64,000 nucleotides of DNA from Ganoderma boninense (taxonomy: Eukaryota; Basidiomycota; Agaricomycetes; Polyporales; Polyporaceae): contig CM035304.1 of the NCBI GenBank assembly GCA_002900995.3, positions 2,946,823 to 3,010,822 of the forward strand, in the 5' to 3' direction. The notes beneath the pieces were generated by a model that was not told the origin of the DNA, did not search any database, and was given only the letters and a program-made list of their open reading frames with translations. Below, in pieces: positions 23,438 to 34,873 of this stretch. The position numbers and the translations under genes were made by a program. How positions within the stretch are numbered: the first letter of the stretch is position 1; each line of letters starts with the position of its first letter.

Positions 23438-23967
23438 ATATCCCCATCCTGCTTTGCACGTCTCGTATGTATGTACATCTGTTCATTCCACCTACGTCAT
23501 TAGGTAGAACGAGACTGTCTTGCCTCGCCTGCTAGCTCCTAATAACCATAATTCAGTTCCATGGCCAGTATGACAGTATTCGCCCTTTAATTGGGATGTC
23601 TGACCCGCCGTGCATTGTCTGCATATAGATCTCGCCGGTCTGTGTCGACTCTGTGGACAATGAATTCTGGGACGCACTCGTGTGACAGCAGCAAGCTGTG
23701 CCCAGGGTCCTCTGGCAGTTACCCCGTCCCACAAAGCGGGCCACGGCCAGTCGCCATGGCCTTGGCCGAAACCTGGAGATCTGGGGTTGTGGACAAACCA
23801 CAAGCGGCAATGCGATCTGCTTTGTCTGGCGGCCGCTGAGATAAATGGGAGAGACAGTGGAGCGCTAACCTGTTTTCCACCTACTACTACCTCCTCTCTC
23901 TCTCTCTCTCTGTCCAGTCGTCTCTTGCTCTGTCCTCAGGCTCCATCTATACCAGCCACCGTCGACT
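23438..23967. other. Intergenic with a CT microsatellite
   Basis: 530 bp without a gene. A (CT)n run lies at about 23894-23912, shortly before the start codon of the next gene at 23968; such pyrimidine tracts are common in basidiomycete core promoters. Confidence 0.5.
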
Positions 23968-24869
23968 ATGGAAATAAACACTGTGGATAGGCAGGCCATT
24001 CAAATGATGAAACGCGCAGCCCTCCAGCAGCTGGCGAAGGTGAGAATGTTCGAGTGGTTACGCCACAGGGGACGTCCTTGTTGACTGACTGCCACACTGG
24101 TGATCGTGTCCTGAAGGAAAAGGGTGTCAGGGCGGTTGGACCGGACGAACGGATAAGAGCCGCTTTACTGGAGTTATTTCAGGAAGATCCATCTACCAGG
24201 TGCGTTGTTCTCGGCAAATTCTGGTCGGCGAGTGGGAGATGAAGTCCCACGTCTGTCTCGATAGCAAGGAGTCAACGGTGGCCGACGTTCCAAGTCAGAC
24301 TGTGGGGGTTCTGCAGGACGTCCAAAACCGTGTGAGAGTAGATGAAGGCGGCCAGAAACTCGAGCGTACCGGTGAGTCATGCCTAACTCAGAACATGAGC
24401 ATGCGGCAAACACGAGTACTGACTGAGCGATGCAGGACGGACCCGCCGCTCAGAGAGGCTTAGGGCGACCGAAAGTGTACCTGAGGTGGCTTCCAAGGCG
24501 GGTAAGGGGAAGGGGCCCACATCCGACAGCCAGCGCGAAGGCGAAGACCGCGCGACTTCACAGTCAAACGCGCACATCCAACATAGTGTAATCTCAGACA
24601 CAGACAACTTCTGTTGCAAGTTCGACGCTGCACTTGCGCTACTCGGACTCCATTACGAAATCACCGTCTGTAGGAGCATGAAGTAAGCGGATTATTATCT
24701 TCATTGAAAGTTGTCGAAATTTTTACTCACCTTCAACGTCTATTGCAGACCGTCCCCGACAGACCTCATCCGGAAGCCTGAACGCAAGCGCAAGGTGGAT
24801 GATGGAGCGACAGAAACCCAGGGGCCGTCAAGACGTCGTCAGAAGCGTCGCAGGACTCGGCGCTCTTGA
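23968..24869 (+). CDS. SAP-like basic protein, family member A
   Basis: Five exons (23968-24039, 24117-24199, 24265-24371, 24436-24682 and 24749-24869) close to 209 residues. The N-terminus reads ALQQLAK, then after an intron EKGVRAVGPDERIRAALLELF. The spacing and pattern are like a SAP DNA-binding helix-extended-helix motif, though the fit is only by eye. The middle is polar and low in complexity. The end is strongly basic (RRRQKRRRTRRS) and looks like a nuclear localisation signal. Members B (49364) and C (51240) have the same layout: a phase-0 intron right after the LAK/VAK residues and a second exon of exactly 83 nt. A nuclear, chromatin- or DNA-associated role is inference only. A further open frame with one hydrophobic segment lies downstream (24963-25223), but I cannot join it to this gene. 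Confidence 0.7.
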
Positions 24870-26080
24870 GGCAGGTGCGTTGAATGATGCCTCGAATATT
24901 GTTTGCAGTATCATTATTAATGTAACCGCCTCTACAGGAGTCGTGAGCGTCGCCTCCAGAAGATGGTGGATGTTGCAGATGATGAAGATTCGGACTCGGA
25001 TAAGCCTCGGAGTTGGAAGGGTAACAGGCGCTCTTTCGGGGCTGTGCCGCGACGCCTCGCCTCCACCTCATCGTTTGGGACTTTCATCGTTAACGTTCCC
25101 CTCGTTTCCCTATGGCTCCTCTTAGCCCTGCTTTACATTAACCAGCTAGATATCGCCTTCATAATTTTCTGGAGACGCCTGCTAAAGCGGTCCATACGTT
25201 CCGTGAACCTTGTATACTACTAGTACCCTCTTACTATCCCAATGCCAAGGCCCTCACCCGCAGTGGCGCAGACTGGCTCGAGCATCGACGTGGAAATCCC
25301 AATCCCGTGACAAGTTTGAATGATGCCAAATTGTGATAACTTCGTGGAGACCTCCTCCTTACCTAAGGCGATTTTCCTCCCAGCTATCTGGTAAGAATGG
25401 TCGGCAATTTTATTCCTCAAATATGTGGCCGCTGAAGGCATTCTGCGCGCTTTTGCATATCACGCTGAGTGATAGATGAATCGGTCCCACAGAGCAATGG
25501 CGTCATAGCAATGCGCGATGCTGCAGGTGGACACTGCCGTCTGGAGCGCAGCGACTAGTAGAGTTCGATAAAAGGCAAAGGTGCATATTTATATGCGACA
25601 GTGGTCATGCTGCGCAACTTCCCTACCGAGTATCTTAATGATAGGGTCCTAACTGACGCATTCGTGCTATGCTACTTCTCTAAGGTTCGCTATTGGCGCA
25701 AGATGTGAAGACACTGCCTGGGTGAGTCTGTAACCTTCTTTTTCGTGGGCGGCTTGTACTGCGAGACCGCTGTTTGGCTCACGTCAACCGAAGACATAAA
25801 CCTAGTATTGCAGCGGCTCATACACCGCCTCCCCACCGAACTCTCCGTCCCTCTGGTTCCTGATGCTGCCTGAAAAGTACGGTCTGAAGGCATGCCCCCC
25901 ATCGCCCCGCCCTTCAAGCCTCTTTTCACCCACAAGAGAAAGCTTTAGGCTTCCGACCCAATCATCATGTCTAATAATTCAGACCCGGTCGGCATTCAGC
26001 TTGATGATTACGGGGTAGGCAGACAGTATTTGTGCTGGAGTCCCAGAAGTCTGACGTTCAACTTCCAGAGACGCGTCGAA
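24870..26080. other. Intergenic
   Basis: 1.2 kb. The plus frame 24963-25223 (86 codons, acidic start, one hydrophobic segment, basic end) is the only candidate and may be the 3' UTR or a decayed last exon of member A. Nothing recognisable was seen on minus. Confidence 0.45.
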
Positions 26081-27562
26081 ATGGATCTCCTGAACTCGCG
26101 GATTGTTGGGCTCTTCCTCGAGTCTCTAGTATGTGGCATATTTATGGTCACTTATACCTTGGGCGCGTGGTCCTTGCTCCACCGAGACCGCCGTACCGCG
26201 CTTTCCAGGAGGAATAAGATAATTCTCGGGGTCAACACTCTGATGTTGGCACTAGCAGTAGCGGTGCGCTCTATTACGTTCCTCGGCGTAATTGGCATGG
26301 CTGAGCTGACCTCCTGAACTTCAGCACCTTTGCCTTACTCTTCAGACGACACTGTATGGGTTCGTTGTAAAGGGCGACACCCGAGACGATGCCTACAACG
26401 CATTGATTGGAAACGATATTTTCTCCTCTCCGGTCGGCGAAGCACAATTTTACCTGTACGTCACTCAGACCCTGATCGGGGACGGGTTTATGGTGTGTCC
26501 TCTATCTTCATGATTACCGGCCCACCATGTTTATTCGTTCATGAAGGTGTATCGATTGTTCGTAGTCTGGGACCATCGACGAAGTGTCGTCATAGTCCCA
26601 GCGATCCTATTTTCAATCGACCTCAGTGAGTCTCTGATACATTAAGTCTCAGCATGCTTCCTGCCAGAGAAGGCTACCGCAAATTGGATGAGCTCTCCGC
26701 TCTTATTCCCCATGGACGGTCCGTTTATCCCCATGGGCATCGGAAGCATCTTCACAAATTCCAATTTCCTCTGGGATTATCATCGAATACTGATTCGCTT
26801 GCTCCAGTCAGTGGATATCTCTACCATGTCTTCGAATACGCATCATTCTTCGTGGCCATCGCGTTTTTCGCATTCTCGTTCTTCACAAATACACTGTCAT
26901 CGAGTGAGTTCACCTATTCTCTTCTGGAGAGACCCGGTCTCACGAGAGTCTTTGCGATCCGCGCGCAGCCCTCATCATGTGGCGCGTATTGCGCTCCAAG
27001 AGCCCCGAAGCGCAAGAGCACTGGAGGTGGCACTCCCGCGCGATCTTCAACTTCGTGCGGTACCGGCGGGTCTTCGAGGCCATCATCCAGTCCGCGGCCA
27101 TATACTCGATGGCATCCATCTCGCTCCTCGTCACGATGTTCATCAGCCCCGACGTCGGATTGTACGCATGTCTGAACGTGTTTCCGCCTCTGATCGTGCG
27201 TCTGCCGTCAGCTTATCTTGCTGCGTTCTGAGGCTGAGACGTCTCTTCGCCAGGGCTTGGTCTTTTCGCTCATCGTCATCCAGATCGGGCGTAGCACTGC
27301 GCCTAGACCGCGGCACACTTCTTCGGGGAGCACAGAATCGGGTGGCCCGTTATCCACGACAGCAGATGCACGCCCGTACGCCATCGTCCGGCTTGAAGGA
27401 GAGGCCTCGCCGCTGCCGATGCACGCCTTGAAGATGTCACAGTCGAAGCACGTCCGACGGAGCCTGAGTGAATCCGAGCCCTTCGGTGCGAGTGTGGATA
27501 CTTTCGACGACGCCAGTAGAGTCGTGCAATTGTCCCAAGGAAGCACTGCCGTCGATGCGTAG
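26081..27562 (+). CDS. Seven-helix membrane protein of a common agaricomycete family
   Basis: Seven exons (26081-26257, 26325-26492, 26547-26625, 26653-26718, 26808-26903, 26969-27195 and 27254-27562) close to 373 residues. The first helix lies in GLFLESLVCGIFMVTYTLGA, and further helices follow. The block LYVTQTLIGDGFMVYRLFVVWD is highly typical of an uncharacterised family of seven-helix proteins abundant in mushrooms. Later come FVAIAFFAFSFFTNTLSST, a loop with RVLRSKSPEAQEHW, a helix AAIYSMASISLLVTMFI and GLVFSLIVIQIG, then a polar tail of about 90 residues. The frame is open upstream to 25967, but the ATG at 26081 sits where relatives start. The function is unknown; topology suggests a receptor or transporter-like protein. 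The fourth exon (26653-26718) is the least certain. Confidence 0.75.
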
Positions 27563-28881
27563 ATGTTCTGACGTAGCCCAGGATCATGGTGGAGTATTTA
27601 TAGTGTTCACAAATGTGCTCGCATTCGTCAGTCACTTTATGCAAGCTAGCACGATTCATATCGACTTCGTTGATGGCCTCAGCGCGAGGCAGCTGCCGTG
27701 CGCATTCGATATCGTGACCGTAACCGTTGCCGTGCTCGCGTCGCTAGCACTCTCGCTGGTGGTGCCGCCGTTCAACGTTCAACACCTGAGCCGCGTCGAT
27801 CAACAGTCCCCGAGGAACAGCGTCTCTCTCGCTTGCCATTCGGCAGCGTCACTGCCAGCAGCGAGACCTTTGGAGGTCGTCTTCGAGCGCGAGCGCGAGG
27901 GTGGAGTCTGGGAGAGAGGAAGGAAGAGAAAATCCGCATGGAGTCGACCACAGGGACGCCAGAGAAGAAAAGCAGGGAGGGCTTACTCTGGGTACAGATG
28001 AAGTGCGTGGTTGCCTCCTCGAGGATGGCGTCTGCCAGGGGGAAGCCTTCCTATGGTTCGAGGTGCAGTTCGAAGCGGGTGGCTGAGGACGACGAGGGCG
28101 GAGGGCTGTACGAGCCGGCGTTGGTTTGCCCTGCGGCCTGCTGTGTTCGCGCGGGTTTCATACTACAGATGAGCTGTCAATCTGCGACGCGCCCCCACCT
28201 CTGCGATCGTCCGGAAAGGCCGCGAGCCATGTACTCAAATGGGCAGGTTCTGCAGACCTGTCGCATCGGGATAGGCTCGGGCTCGACGTTCAGCGTTCGT
28301 GATGGAGAATTGTTGATGAAGACGACGTTCCACCAGCGCGTAGGGTTCGGGCATGGGTTCAGCGAGCAGCCAGCCGAACTATGCCTTTACCCGGATATGC
28401 CGCGTTACTTGTGGTCAGAAGTTGTAGGAGCATCCTCGCGACGGCTATCGTCAAACATCTGTAAACAGAGGTTACGAAGTCCTTCCTGCGTGCCCTCATC
28501 GAGGTAGCATGGGAGTCGTGATGGTGTCGGCCTCCATGAAGGAAAATGGATAGCAGCCGGGTGTCAAGGAATCCTGATGATGCCGGAGGATTGTAAACTG
28601 ATGATCCTGCAAGCTTTGCGTGAACGTTCAAATTGAGCGGGTATGCCAGCTAGACCCCCGAAAGACCGAAGTGTCTATTCATGTCGACCTAGTCTTCATT
28701 ACTATGATCGCGGAAAATCCAGAGAACCAGTTAGCAGCTCGTTCGCGTAAATTGAAATCCCAAGAAATGCATACCGTAAATTACAGTGAAAGTTGTTGGC
28801 TGAGATACAAGATCATACATAGAGAGCGGATAGCAAGAGCGCGATACAGAGCAAGAGCAGAACAAGTGCGTGTCAAGATCG
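27563..28881. other. Intergenic, ambiguous frames
   Basis: 1.3 kb. A 269-codon plus frame (27698-28507) has no domain and poor composition for a protein. On minus, the stretch 28160-28390 reads LNVEPEPIPMRQVCRTCPFEY, faintly like the first zinc ribbon of the RNA polymerase III subunit RPC10, but no second half follows. I make no gene call. Confidence 0.4.
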
Positions 28882-29812
28882 TCAAGAGGTCTGTGCATAT
28901 CGTGTTGGTGGCGGGGATGGGGACGATCTCGTGGTATCCTCCAGAGTCGATGATTCCCCAGTCCATCGTACGTGGACTACCCCAAGCGCAAAAAGGGGCA
29001 CGCATCCCGGCGCGCACGGGGATTGCGTGGGCAGGGCGATCGCGATCGCGACTTCCGCGCGCGGCGAGGTAGGTTCATTGACAGCGGCGCCTGGGGGTGG
29101 GAGCGTATCGTCAACTGGCCTTTCGGACGCACTAGTCATGCTCGACGCGTGGCGTAACCATAAGCCGCGCAGGCTCGCGATCTGTGCGCGGGTGTCGCGC
29201 AGGCCGATCTGGAATGGGCGCAGATAGCCAGAGCTCGGGGGAGGCGGAGGTGAGGTGGACGAGGAAGCGTAGCGCTGCGGCTACTCGGGGACGATGTGTT
29301 CCTGTGGGCATATATGGACCTTGCGGCGATGGGCTGATGTATGGGAAGGAGCAGAATCACACTGTTTGAGCAGAAGCGCAAAATCACGCTGAGGCAGATA
29401 TACGCACCATCGCCTTGTCCCACTCGCCCATCCACGTCCTCGTGGCCGCCGCGGCGCGCACTTCTAACAGCTCAGGCTTCTTCCCGAAGTCCTTGCGCCT
29501 GCGCGTCGGCGAATCCATGTCCATGAGCATCGTGGCGGGGAGCCCGAGCGCCGCCGCGTCCCAGCCCCATGTCCGCTCCCCGGTCGTCTGCCACGCCCGC
29601 ATGCGGCGTCGGTTCGTGTTGACGTAGCGCCGCATGGAAAACATGACGAGGAGTCCCCCGACGAAGAGGCCGATCGCGAGGAAGGCGAGGATGAGGGTCG
29701 AGCCTCCGGAGCTGAAGAAGTTCCCGCTGCCGCCACCGCTGCTGCGTTCATCGGTCGAGGTGGTAGTCGAGGACGGCGTGGCAGAGGTGGTGCTCGACGA
29801 CGACATGGCCAC
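28882..29812 (-). CDS. Single-pass membrane protein with Ser/Thr-rich head
   Basis: Two exons (29812-29408 and 29280-28882) give 267 residues. The first 30 residues are Ser/Thr-rich with no clear signal peptide. One membrane helix follows, LILAFLAIGLFVGGLLVMF, then a basic stop-transfer RRYVNTNRRR. After that comes FGKKPELLEVR, a piece I recall from a widespread agaricomycete family without known function. The C-terminal half is Pro/Ser-rich. The intron (127 nt) is longer than usual; the acceptor at 29281 is chosen because it alone avoids a TAG and keeps the long downstream frame. The gene is divergent from RRP46, with 366 bp between the two start codons. Confidence 0.6.
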
Positions 29813-30178
29813 GCTCGTCTTGCGCTAGCCGTCAGAGTCACGGTTGGATGGGGCTGTGGGGAACCCAGAGAGAGGATGAGACGAGTCGAGATGACTTAGT
29901 GATAAGAGCAGGAGAACCTGTGGGGGGTGCCGTGAAGGCGGGGAGGACGGGGTCGGAGGCCTGTCATGAACTCAGACAGCGGGGACGTTGTGAGCTATGT
30001 CAAGGGACAGTGCGCCGCTGTGGTCGCCGTCCCCACCTCGGACGCTTGATTGGACTCGTCTCAGGCGCTCTCCGCAGCCTTCGTTTCTTCCCTTGCTCCC
30101 ACTCTCCCCACGACGCCCGCGCTCCATCTCCTCCCTCTCGAGTCTCGACCGATCCCACTCCGCTCGCCTCCGACGTTC
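29813..30178. promoter_or_regulatory. Shared divergent promoter region
   Basis: 366 bp between the start codons of the single-pass membrane protein (minus) and RRP46 (plus). No TATA box is obvious. The right half is very pyrimidine-rich (CTCTCC and TCTCGA runs), a usual feature of basidiomycete housekeeping promoters. Confidence 0.45.
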
Positions 30179-31097
30179 ATGGCGGCGCATACACGTCCAG
30201 GTGGGAGGAAACCTGACGAGGCAAGACAAATCACTATCACCTACGAGGGGCTGGACAGGGTAGACGGCTCCGCGCGGTTTGGCTTCGGTGAGTGCCTGCA
30301 TATATGCGCATCTCCCACGTCCCAACATAGGTTTCTTCCCTATTTCAGGACAGACGAAGTCCCTCGCGTCGGTCTCCGGGCCCATTGAAGTTCGTATCGC
30401 GCACGAGCACCCGTCACAAGCGACGCTCGACGTCCAGGTGCGCCCGCTCCCCGGCATCCCAGGCACGGACGCGAAAGCTCTCGCGACGACCCTCAAATCC
30501 ATTTTCGCCCCGTCCTTATTCCTCTCGCATCATCCCCGTACGCTCGTCCAAGTTGTCGCGCAGGCCCTTTGTGGGTCCGAGAGCGGGAGCGGGACAGGCA
30601 GCGCAGGGCGCGGCTGGAACGCGAGCCTCGTCGCGAGCCTCGTCAACGCGACGGCAGCCGCGCTCATCAACGCCGCGTCTGTGCCGATGAAGGGCGTCGT
30701 TTGCGCTGTCGCGGTAGGGAGGGTGAGGTCCGAGCCAGGTCCAGAGGCACTTCTTCTGGATCCCGAGGAGGTCGAGTTAGGGAAGCTGGCTGGGAGTGGG
30801 TGCTTTGCGTTCTTGTTTTCGTCTTCGCTCCCTGCGTCTGGGCCTGCTTCCTCTGGGATTCCGCAATGCTCGCTGCTCTGGACGAACTACACGACTGCAG
30901 CGCCGTTTGACGTCGCAGAGCTGGGGAAGGCACGCGAGCTTGCGGAAAAGGGTGCAAAGGACGTCTGGTTGGCTTTGAAGGAGAGCATCGGATCGCATAC
31001 AAGGACGGCGGCGACGGCTGTGAAGACCGAGTTGAAAAGTGAACCATCATCACAGACAGTTGAGATGGAGGTGGATGATGAGAAGTTGGAGATATAG
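30179..31097 (+). CDS. RRP46: Exosome complex component RRP46 (RNase PH-fold subunit)
   Basis: Two exons (30179-30287 and 30349-31097) give 285 residues. The early part reads YEGLDRVDGSARFGF then GQTKSLASVSGPIEVRI, followed by HPSQATLDVQVRPLPGIPGT and PRTLVQVVAQAL. A NATAAALINAASVPMKGVVC block ends the RNase PH fold. These are the classic blocks of RRP46/EXOSC5, one of six RNase PH-like subunits forming the inert ring of the RNA exosome in nucleus and cytoplasm, where it guides RNA to the nuclease RRP44. The fungal C-terminal extension after about residue 210 is Lys/Glu-rich and ends EVDDEKLEI. The intron falls after Gly of GFG, keeping the frame. An upstream in-frame start cannot be excluded. 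Confidence 0.92.
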
Positions 31098-31888
31098 CCA
31101 TTGTGAATTCTGGCGCGTATACCAATGTTTGCTCAGCTTATGGTGTTTACCAGTTTCTAGATCGCAATATCCGCTTCCTGCTTGTGTTGCATAGAGAAAT
31201 GAAAGCGTATATACGGTAAGTTGTGGGCGTACTTCAAATCGTCTTGAGCTGCAACCTGACTCAACATTACGGCAAGCCGTTTGCAAGTCCCGGTGTTCCT
31301 CGTCACACTGCCGACTACTATATGCGCCGATTGGCCCCTGTCAAACCGCGGGAAGCACGACATGGTCGTCCTTAACCGTTGCTCATAGGATTTTAGCACG
31401 TTGGCAGCGACCGAAACGTAGCAGCTCGCCACTACCTATGGTCTGTCGACCCAGCCATGACAGTGGAAGCATGTAGGTGCTTTGGTTGAGTGTGCAACTG
31501 GTTGTTTCATCAGTCATGTATGCTTGTCTATTTTACAAAAGGGTAATCCGCCGACCTGCTGAGCCCCTGGACGTGATCGAGGGTGGTTATGTACCCTCAT
31601 GAGCTCTGGATACGTTAACCGGGCGCCGGAGCTGCCAATGCCGACGATCGCGAGCGCCCAACTCGGCGTCACAACTTTCCAACCACCACCAGAGAACCAC
31701 CACATCATCCTCTTTCCCTAACGCACTTTGATCGCCGAGTCCTTCGCGTATTCGTGTTCGCCTCCCTGTATCATTTATACTCTTAAAGTCGTATCCAACA
31801 GACGATTCCGGTTTGTGTTATTTCCTGGCTGCCATACCGCGTTCAACCACTGACGGCCTCCTGCCTTCTCAAATTTCACTAGAACCTC
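31098..31888. other. Intergenic
   Basis: About 790 bp between RRP46 and FunK1 copy 4, with no gene or RNA recognised. The right end presumably carries the kinase promoter. Confidence 0.45.
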
Positions 31889-34209
31889 ATGGATCGAACT
31901 TCGTACGTGATCAGTCTTGACGACATGATCGGAAACTTCTTTCCGGCGCTGGAATCTGGACAGTCGGCGAGCGCCGCGATCCCAAACGTGTTCATCGAGG
32001 TCCCCGCTTTTCATTGTGAGCAAGACATGTATGGATACATTGTCAGTTGCATAATCCGATTCTTGCCTTGATTTCTGAACATGGGAATGCGTCGGGGCAG
32101 ACCGCAGCACTTAGCGCCTCGGAAGCAGGCCCTTTGGTAGTGACACCTTATGAGTCGTACCGGGACGCCCTCTCGAAGCAAGACGTCCACTGCGGGACTT
32201 TCGTTTCCGTTCGTGCGCGCCAAAGGGAGGACCCCGGGGCTCCAAGCGAGCCAAGGAGAAGCCTAAAGACGTGGTCCTGCCTCGAGCTTCTCGTCAAGTG
32301 CCAGCTGGACCCCGCCGTCGAGGATCCCCTTGACGAAGCGAGGGGAGAAAACAAAGAACTCGCGGTGGAACGCACTGCGGTGATGGACGAGGTCCTGTCA
32401 TGTGCCGAGCTCGCGTTCAAGTACCAGCAGCGCCAGGCGGTCTTCGTGGTCCTTTTCCTCGGCCATTACGCACGGGTCCTCCGGTTCGATCGCTCCGGCA
32501 TCGTTGCGACTGAAAAGATCGACTACGTCGAACGCGGCGATGAGCTCACGGCGTTCTTCGTCCGCTACTGCACTCTCGGGCGCACAGAGCGCGGACATGA
32601 TCCCCGAGCCTCCCTCATCAACACCACCGACCCGCTCTGGCGCCACTTGAAGACGCACGGGGCGGGGGCTGCGAAGAAGGACCCGGAGAGCCACGTTCAA
32701 AAGCTCTTCAACAGTCTCTTGATCACAAGTGGCCATGGTGGAGGCTCTCAGTGGCGGGCGAGGAGACCATGGCTGAGCGGTCTTTTGCGGTCGGCAAACC
32801 TCATTACTACACCAGCGGCATTGTGGGCCGGGGGACTCGCGGATACGTCGCTGTGCCACTGAATAGCGCCGGAGAACCTGAAGGAGATCTCGTATACCTC
32901 AAAGATGCCTGGCGTCGCGACAAGGAGGGCACGCGCAAAGAGGGCACTGTTTTGAAGACCCTCAACGCCGCCAATGTATCCCACGTCCCCACTCTCATCT
33001 GCCACGGCGACCTGGACCAGAGCGCACAGTCTTACGACAAGTGGCTCGATTATCACCCGGGCAAGACTCGAGACGACTGCCCTTTGGAGGCGCATCAGCA
33101 CTATCGCCTCGTCGTGGCCGAGGTCTGTAAGCCACTCTCAGCGTTCGAAAACGGGTTCCAACTCGTCTGGGCATTGTTCTGTGGCCTAGTCGGTACGTTC
33201 TACCGCAGTGTATATCATGGGGGTTGGCTTCGTCTCACAACCTTCTTTCGTAGCCCACGAAGAGGCGTGCGCTGCGGGGTACATTCACCGTGACATCAGT
33301 GCAGGGAATATCCTCCTGCATCAGGACGCGCATGGCGACTGGATAGGCCTTCTCAACGACTGGGAGTTGTCAGGCATAATAGATCCAGGATCAACCGAAT
33401 GCAGCGAGAAGCAGCTCGACAGAGTGGTGCGTTCTCTATGCCCTCTGTGTATGTCTTACCACTGACTCCCGAACGCCCAGGGCACCTGGCAGTTCATGTC
33501 CGTAGGGACGTTGCTCCGCAAGACCAAGCCTCGCACGATCGCCGACGACCTCGAGTCGTTCTTCTACGTCCTCGTCTACTACGCCGTTCGCTTCCTGCCC
33601 CACAACCTCTCCGACGAAGCCACGGAGCGCTTCTTCCACAGTTATTTCGACGACTATGTGGAGGGGCTCTCCGGCTACTCGTGCGGCCATTTGAAGTACT
33701 TCACCATGCGGCGGGGCGTCATCGATGTCGCCCTCGTCTGCCGTGGCATGACGGACGCCGCGGGGAGGCAGACGCAGACTCTCGAATTCTACTACATACC
33801 CCCGTCCAGCACCCCGTCTGGGAGCGGCGACTCGGAGTGCAATGGCAGGGTGACCTGCTGGCGTCACCCCATCAACAGGCTCCTTGACGAGCTCCTCAGA
33901 GGGTTCCAGGCGCTCTACGACGTGAAGATGTGCAGGACGAAGGGCGCAGACGAGGGGGAGGACGAAGACCAGCATGCCAGAGTACAACTCGCCGAAAGGA
34001 TGGAGACGCACGATTGGATGATTGGGCTTATGTCGAGATATCTCCGTGAATTCGGGTGGCCGCGCAGCGACAAGGGCAAGGATATGAGGCTGGATGAGGA
34101 AGTTGTTTCTGAGCAAAAGAACGCTACTAGTACTACTTCAGGCTCGATCGGCCAGATTGGATCGAAGCGTCCTCGAGAGGACAGCGGTGAGGGCCAGCCG
34201 GCCAAGTGA
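31889..34209 (+). pseudogene. FunK1 fungal-type protein kinase, copy 4, one frameshift
   Basis: Exons 31889-32041, 32101-33202, 33254-33426 and 33481-34209 show the same three junctions as the other copies. The frame changes once in exon 2 near 32718. Before it the text is HVQKLFNSLL; after it, DHKWPWWRLSVAGEE. As written the protein stops at 32862. All else is open: LRFDRSGIVATEK, GIVGRGTRGYVAVPL, the catalytic loop HRDISAGN, LLNDWELS in place of DFG, GTWQFMSVGTLL and a short tail ending KRPREDSG. The text differs clearly from copies 1-3 and is nearer to copy 5 (GTRGYVA and GTWQFMS shared), so copies 4 and 5 form their own subgroup. One missing or extra base separates this gene from an open one. 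Confidence 0.75.
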
Positions 34210-34873
34210 GTGCCGAATTTCAGTTGAGCTCGTCCGCCGAACCGCTTGTCGCCGCCAGGGGGTTCCCATGTCATCTTGGATAGTGATAGAGATCAACAGT
34301 TGGTTTCGTCGTGTTGTCATTGCTTGGTTTCGCTTCTCCTCCTGCGAGGGAAGACAGAGATGAGCGCCGGATGGAGAAGACATCCGGATGCACACAGTCA
34401 AGGGCAGCAAAATCCTAATCATTGAGAAGGGGGTGATCGCAAGTTGTCTCACTGACATCGTGATTCAGCAGTAGCTATACGAGTGCGCATCCAAGCAGTT
34501 GAAAAGCAGAAAATCGCGCCAGAAAGGGGCCTCGCGGGACGCCTAAATACGTGAGATCCGAATACGACATTGAAGGGTTAGCACAGATACGAAGAGGGGG
34601 CAAAAACACCGTGTTCGTGAAGGACAAGTACTGCAAATCTCCGGGATGAGCGGAGGAGCATTGTGCTGCAGAATACCGAAGGTGGAAGGTCATCGCTCCC
34701 GAGTATGATGTCGACAAGATGACCGCACAGGCCCTTCACATGCGCGCTGCAATTCTTGTCGGTGGTTATCAGACCACAGACTCCTATGGAACCAACCAGT
34801 AGTCGGAAAGACGAATACGAATACGATATGCATCGCCGAAAACGCCTGGCTACAGAACATCCACCGGACATGC
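34210..34873. other. Spacer between convergent FunK1 copies 4 and 5
   Basis: 664 bp between two kinase stop codons facing each other. No gene, terminator motif or repeat was identified. Confidence 0.45.

Noticed and set aside
28160..28400. Minus-strand text VCRTCPFEY, like the RNA polymerase III subunit RPC10
   Set aside because: The first CxxC pair is absent and the conserved second zinc ribbon is nowhere downstream.
27698..28507. Plus-strand open frame of 269 codons
   Set aside because: Random-looking composition, no domain, and three frames open in the same region.
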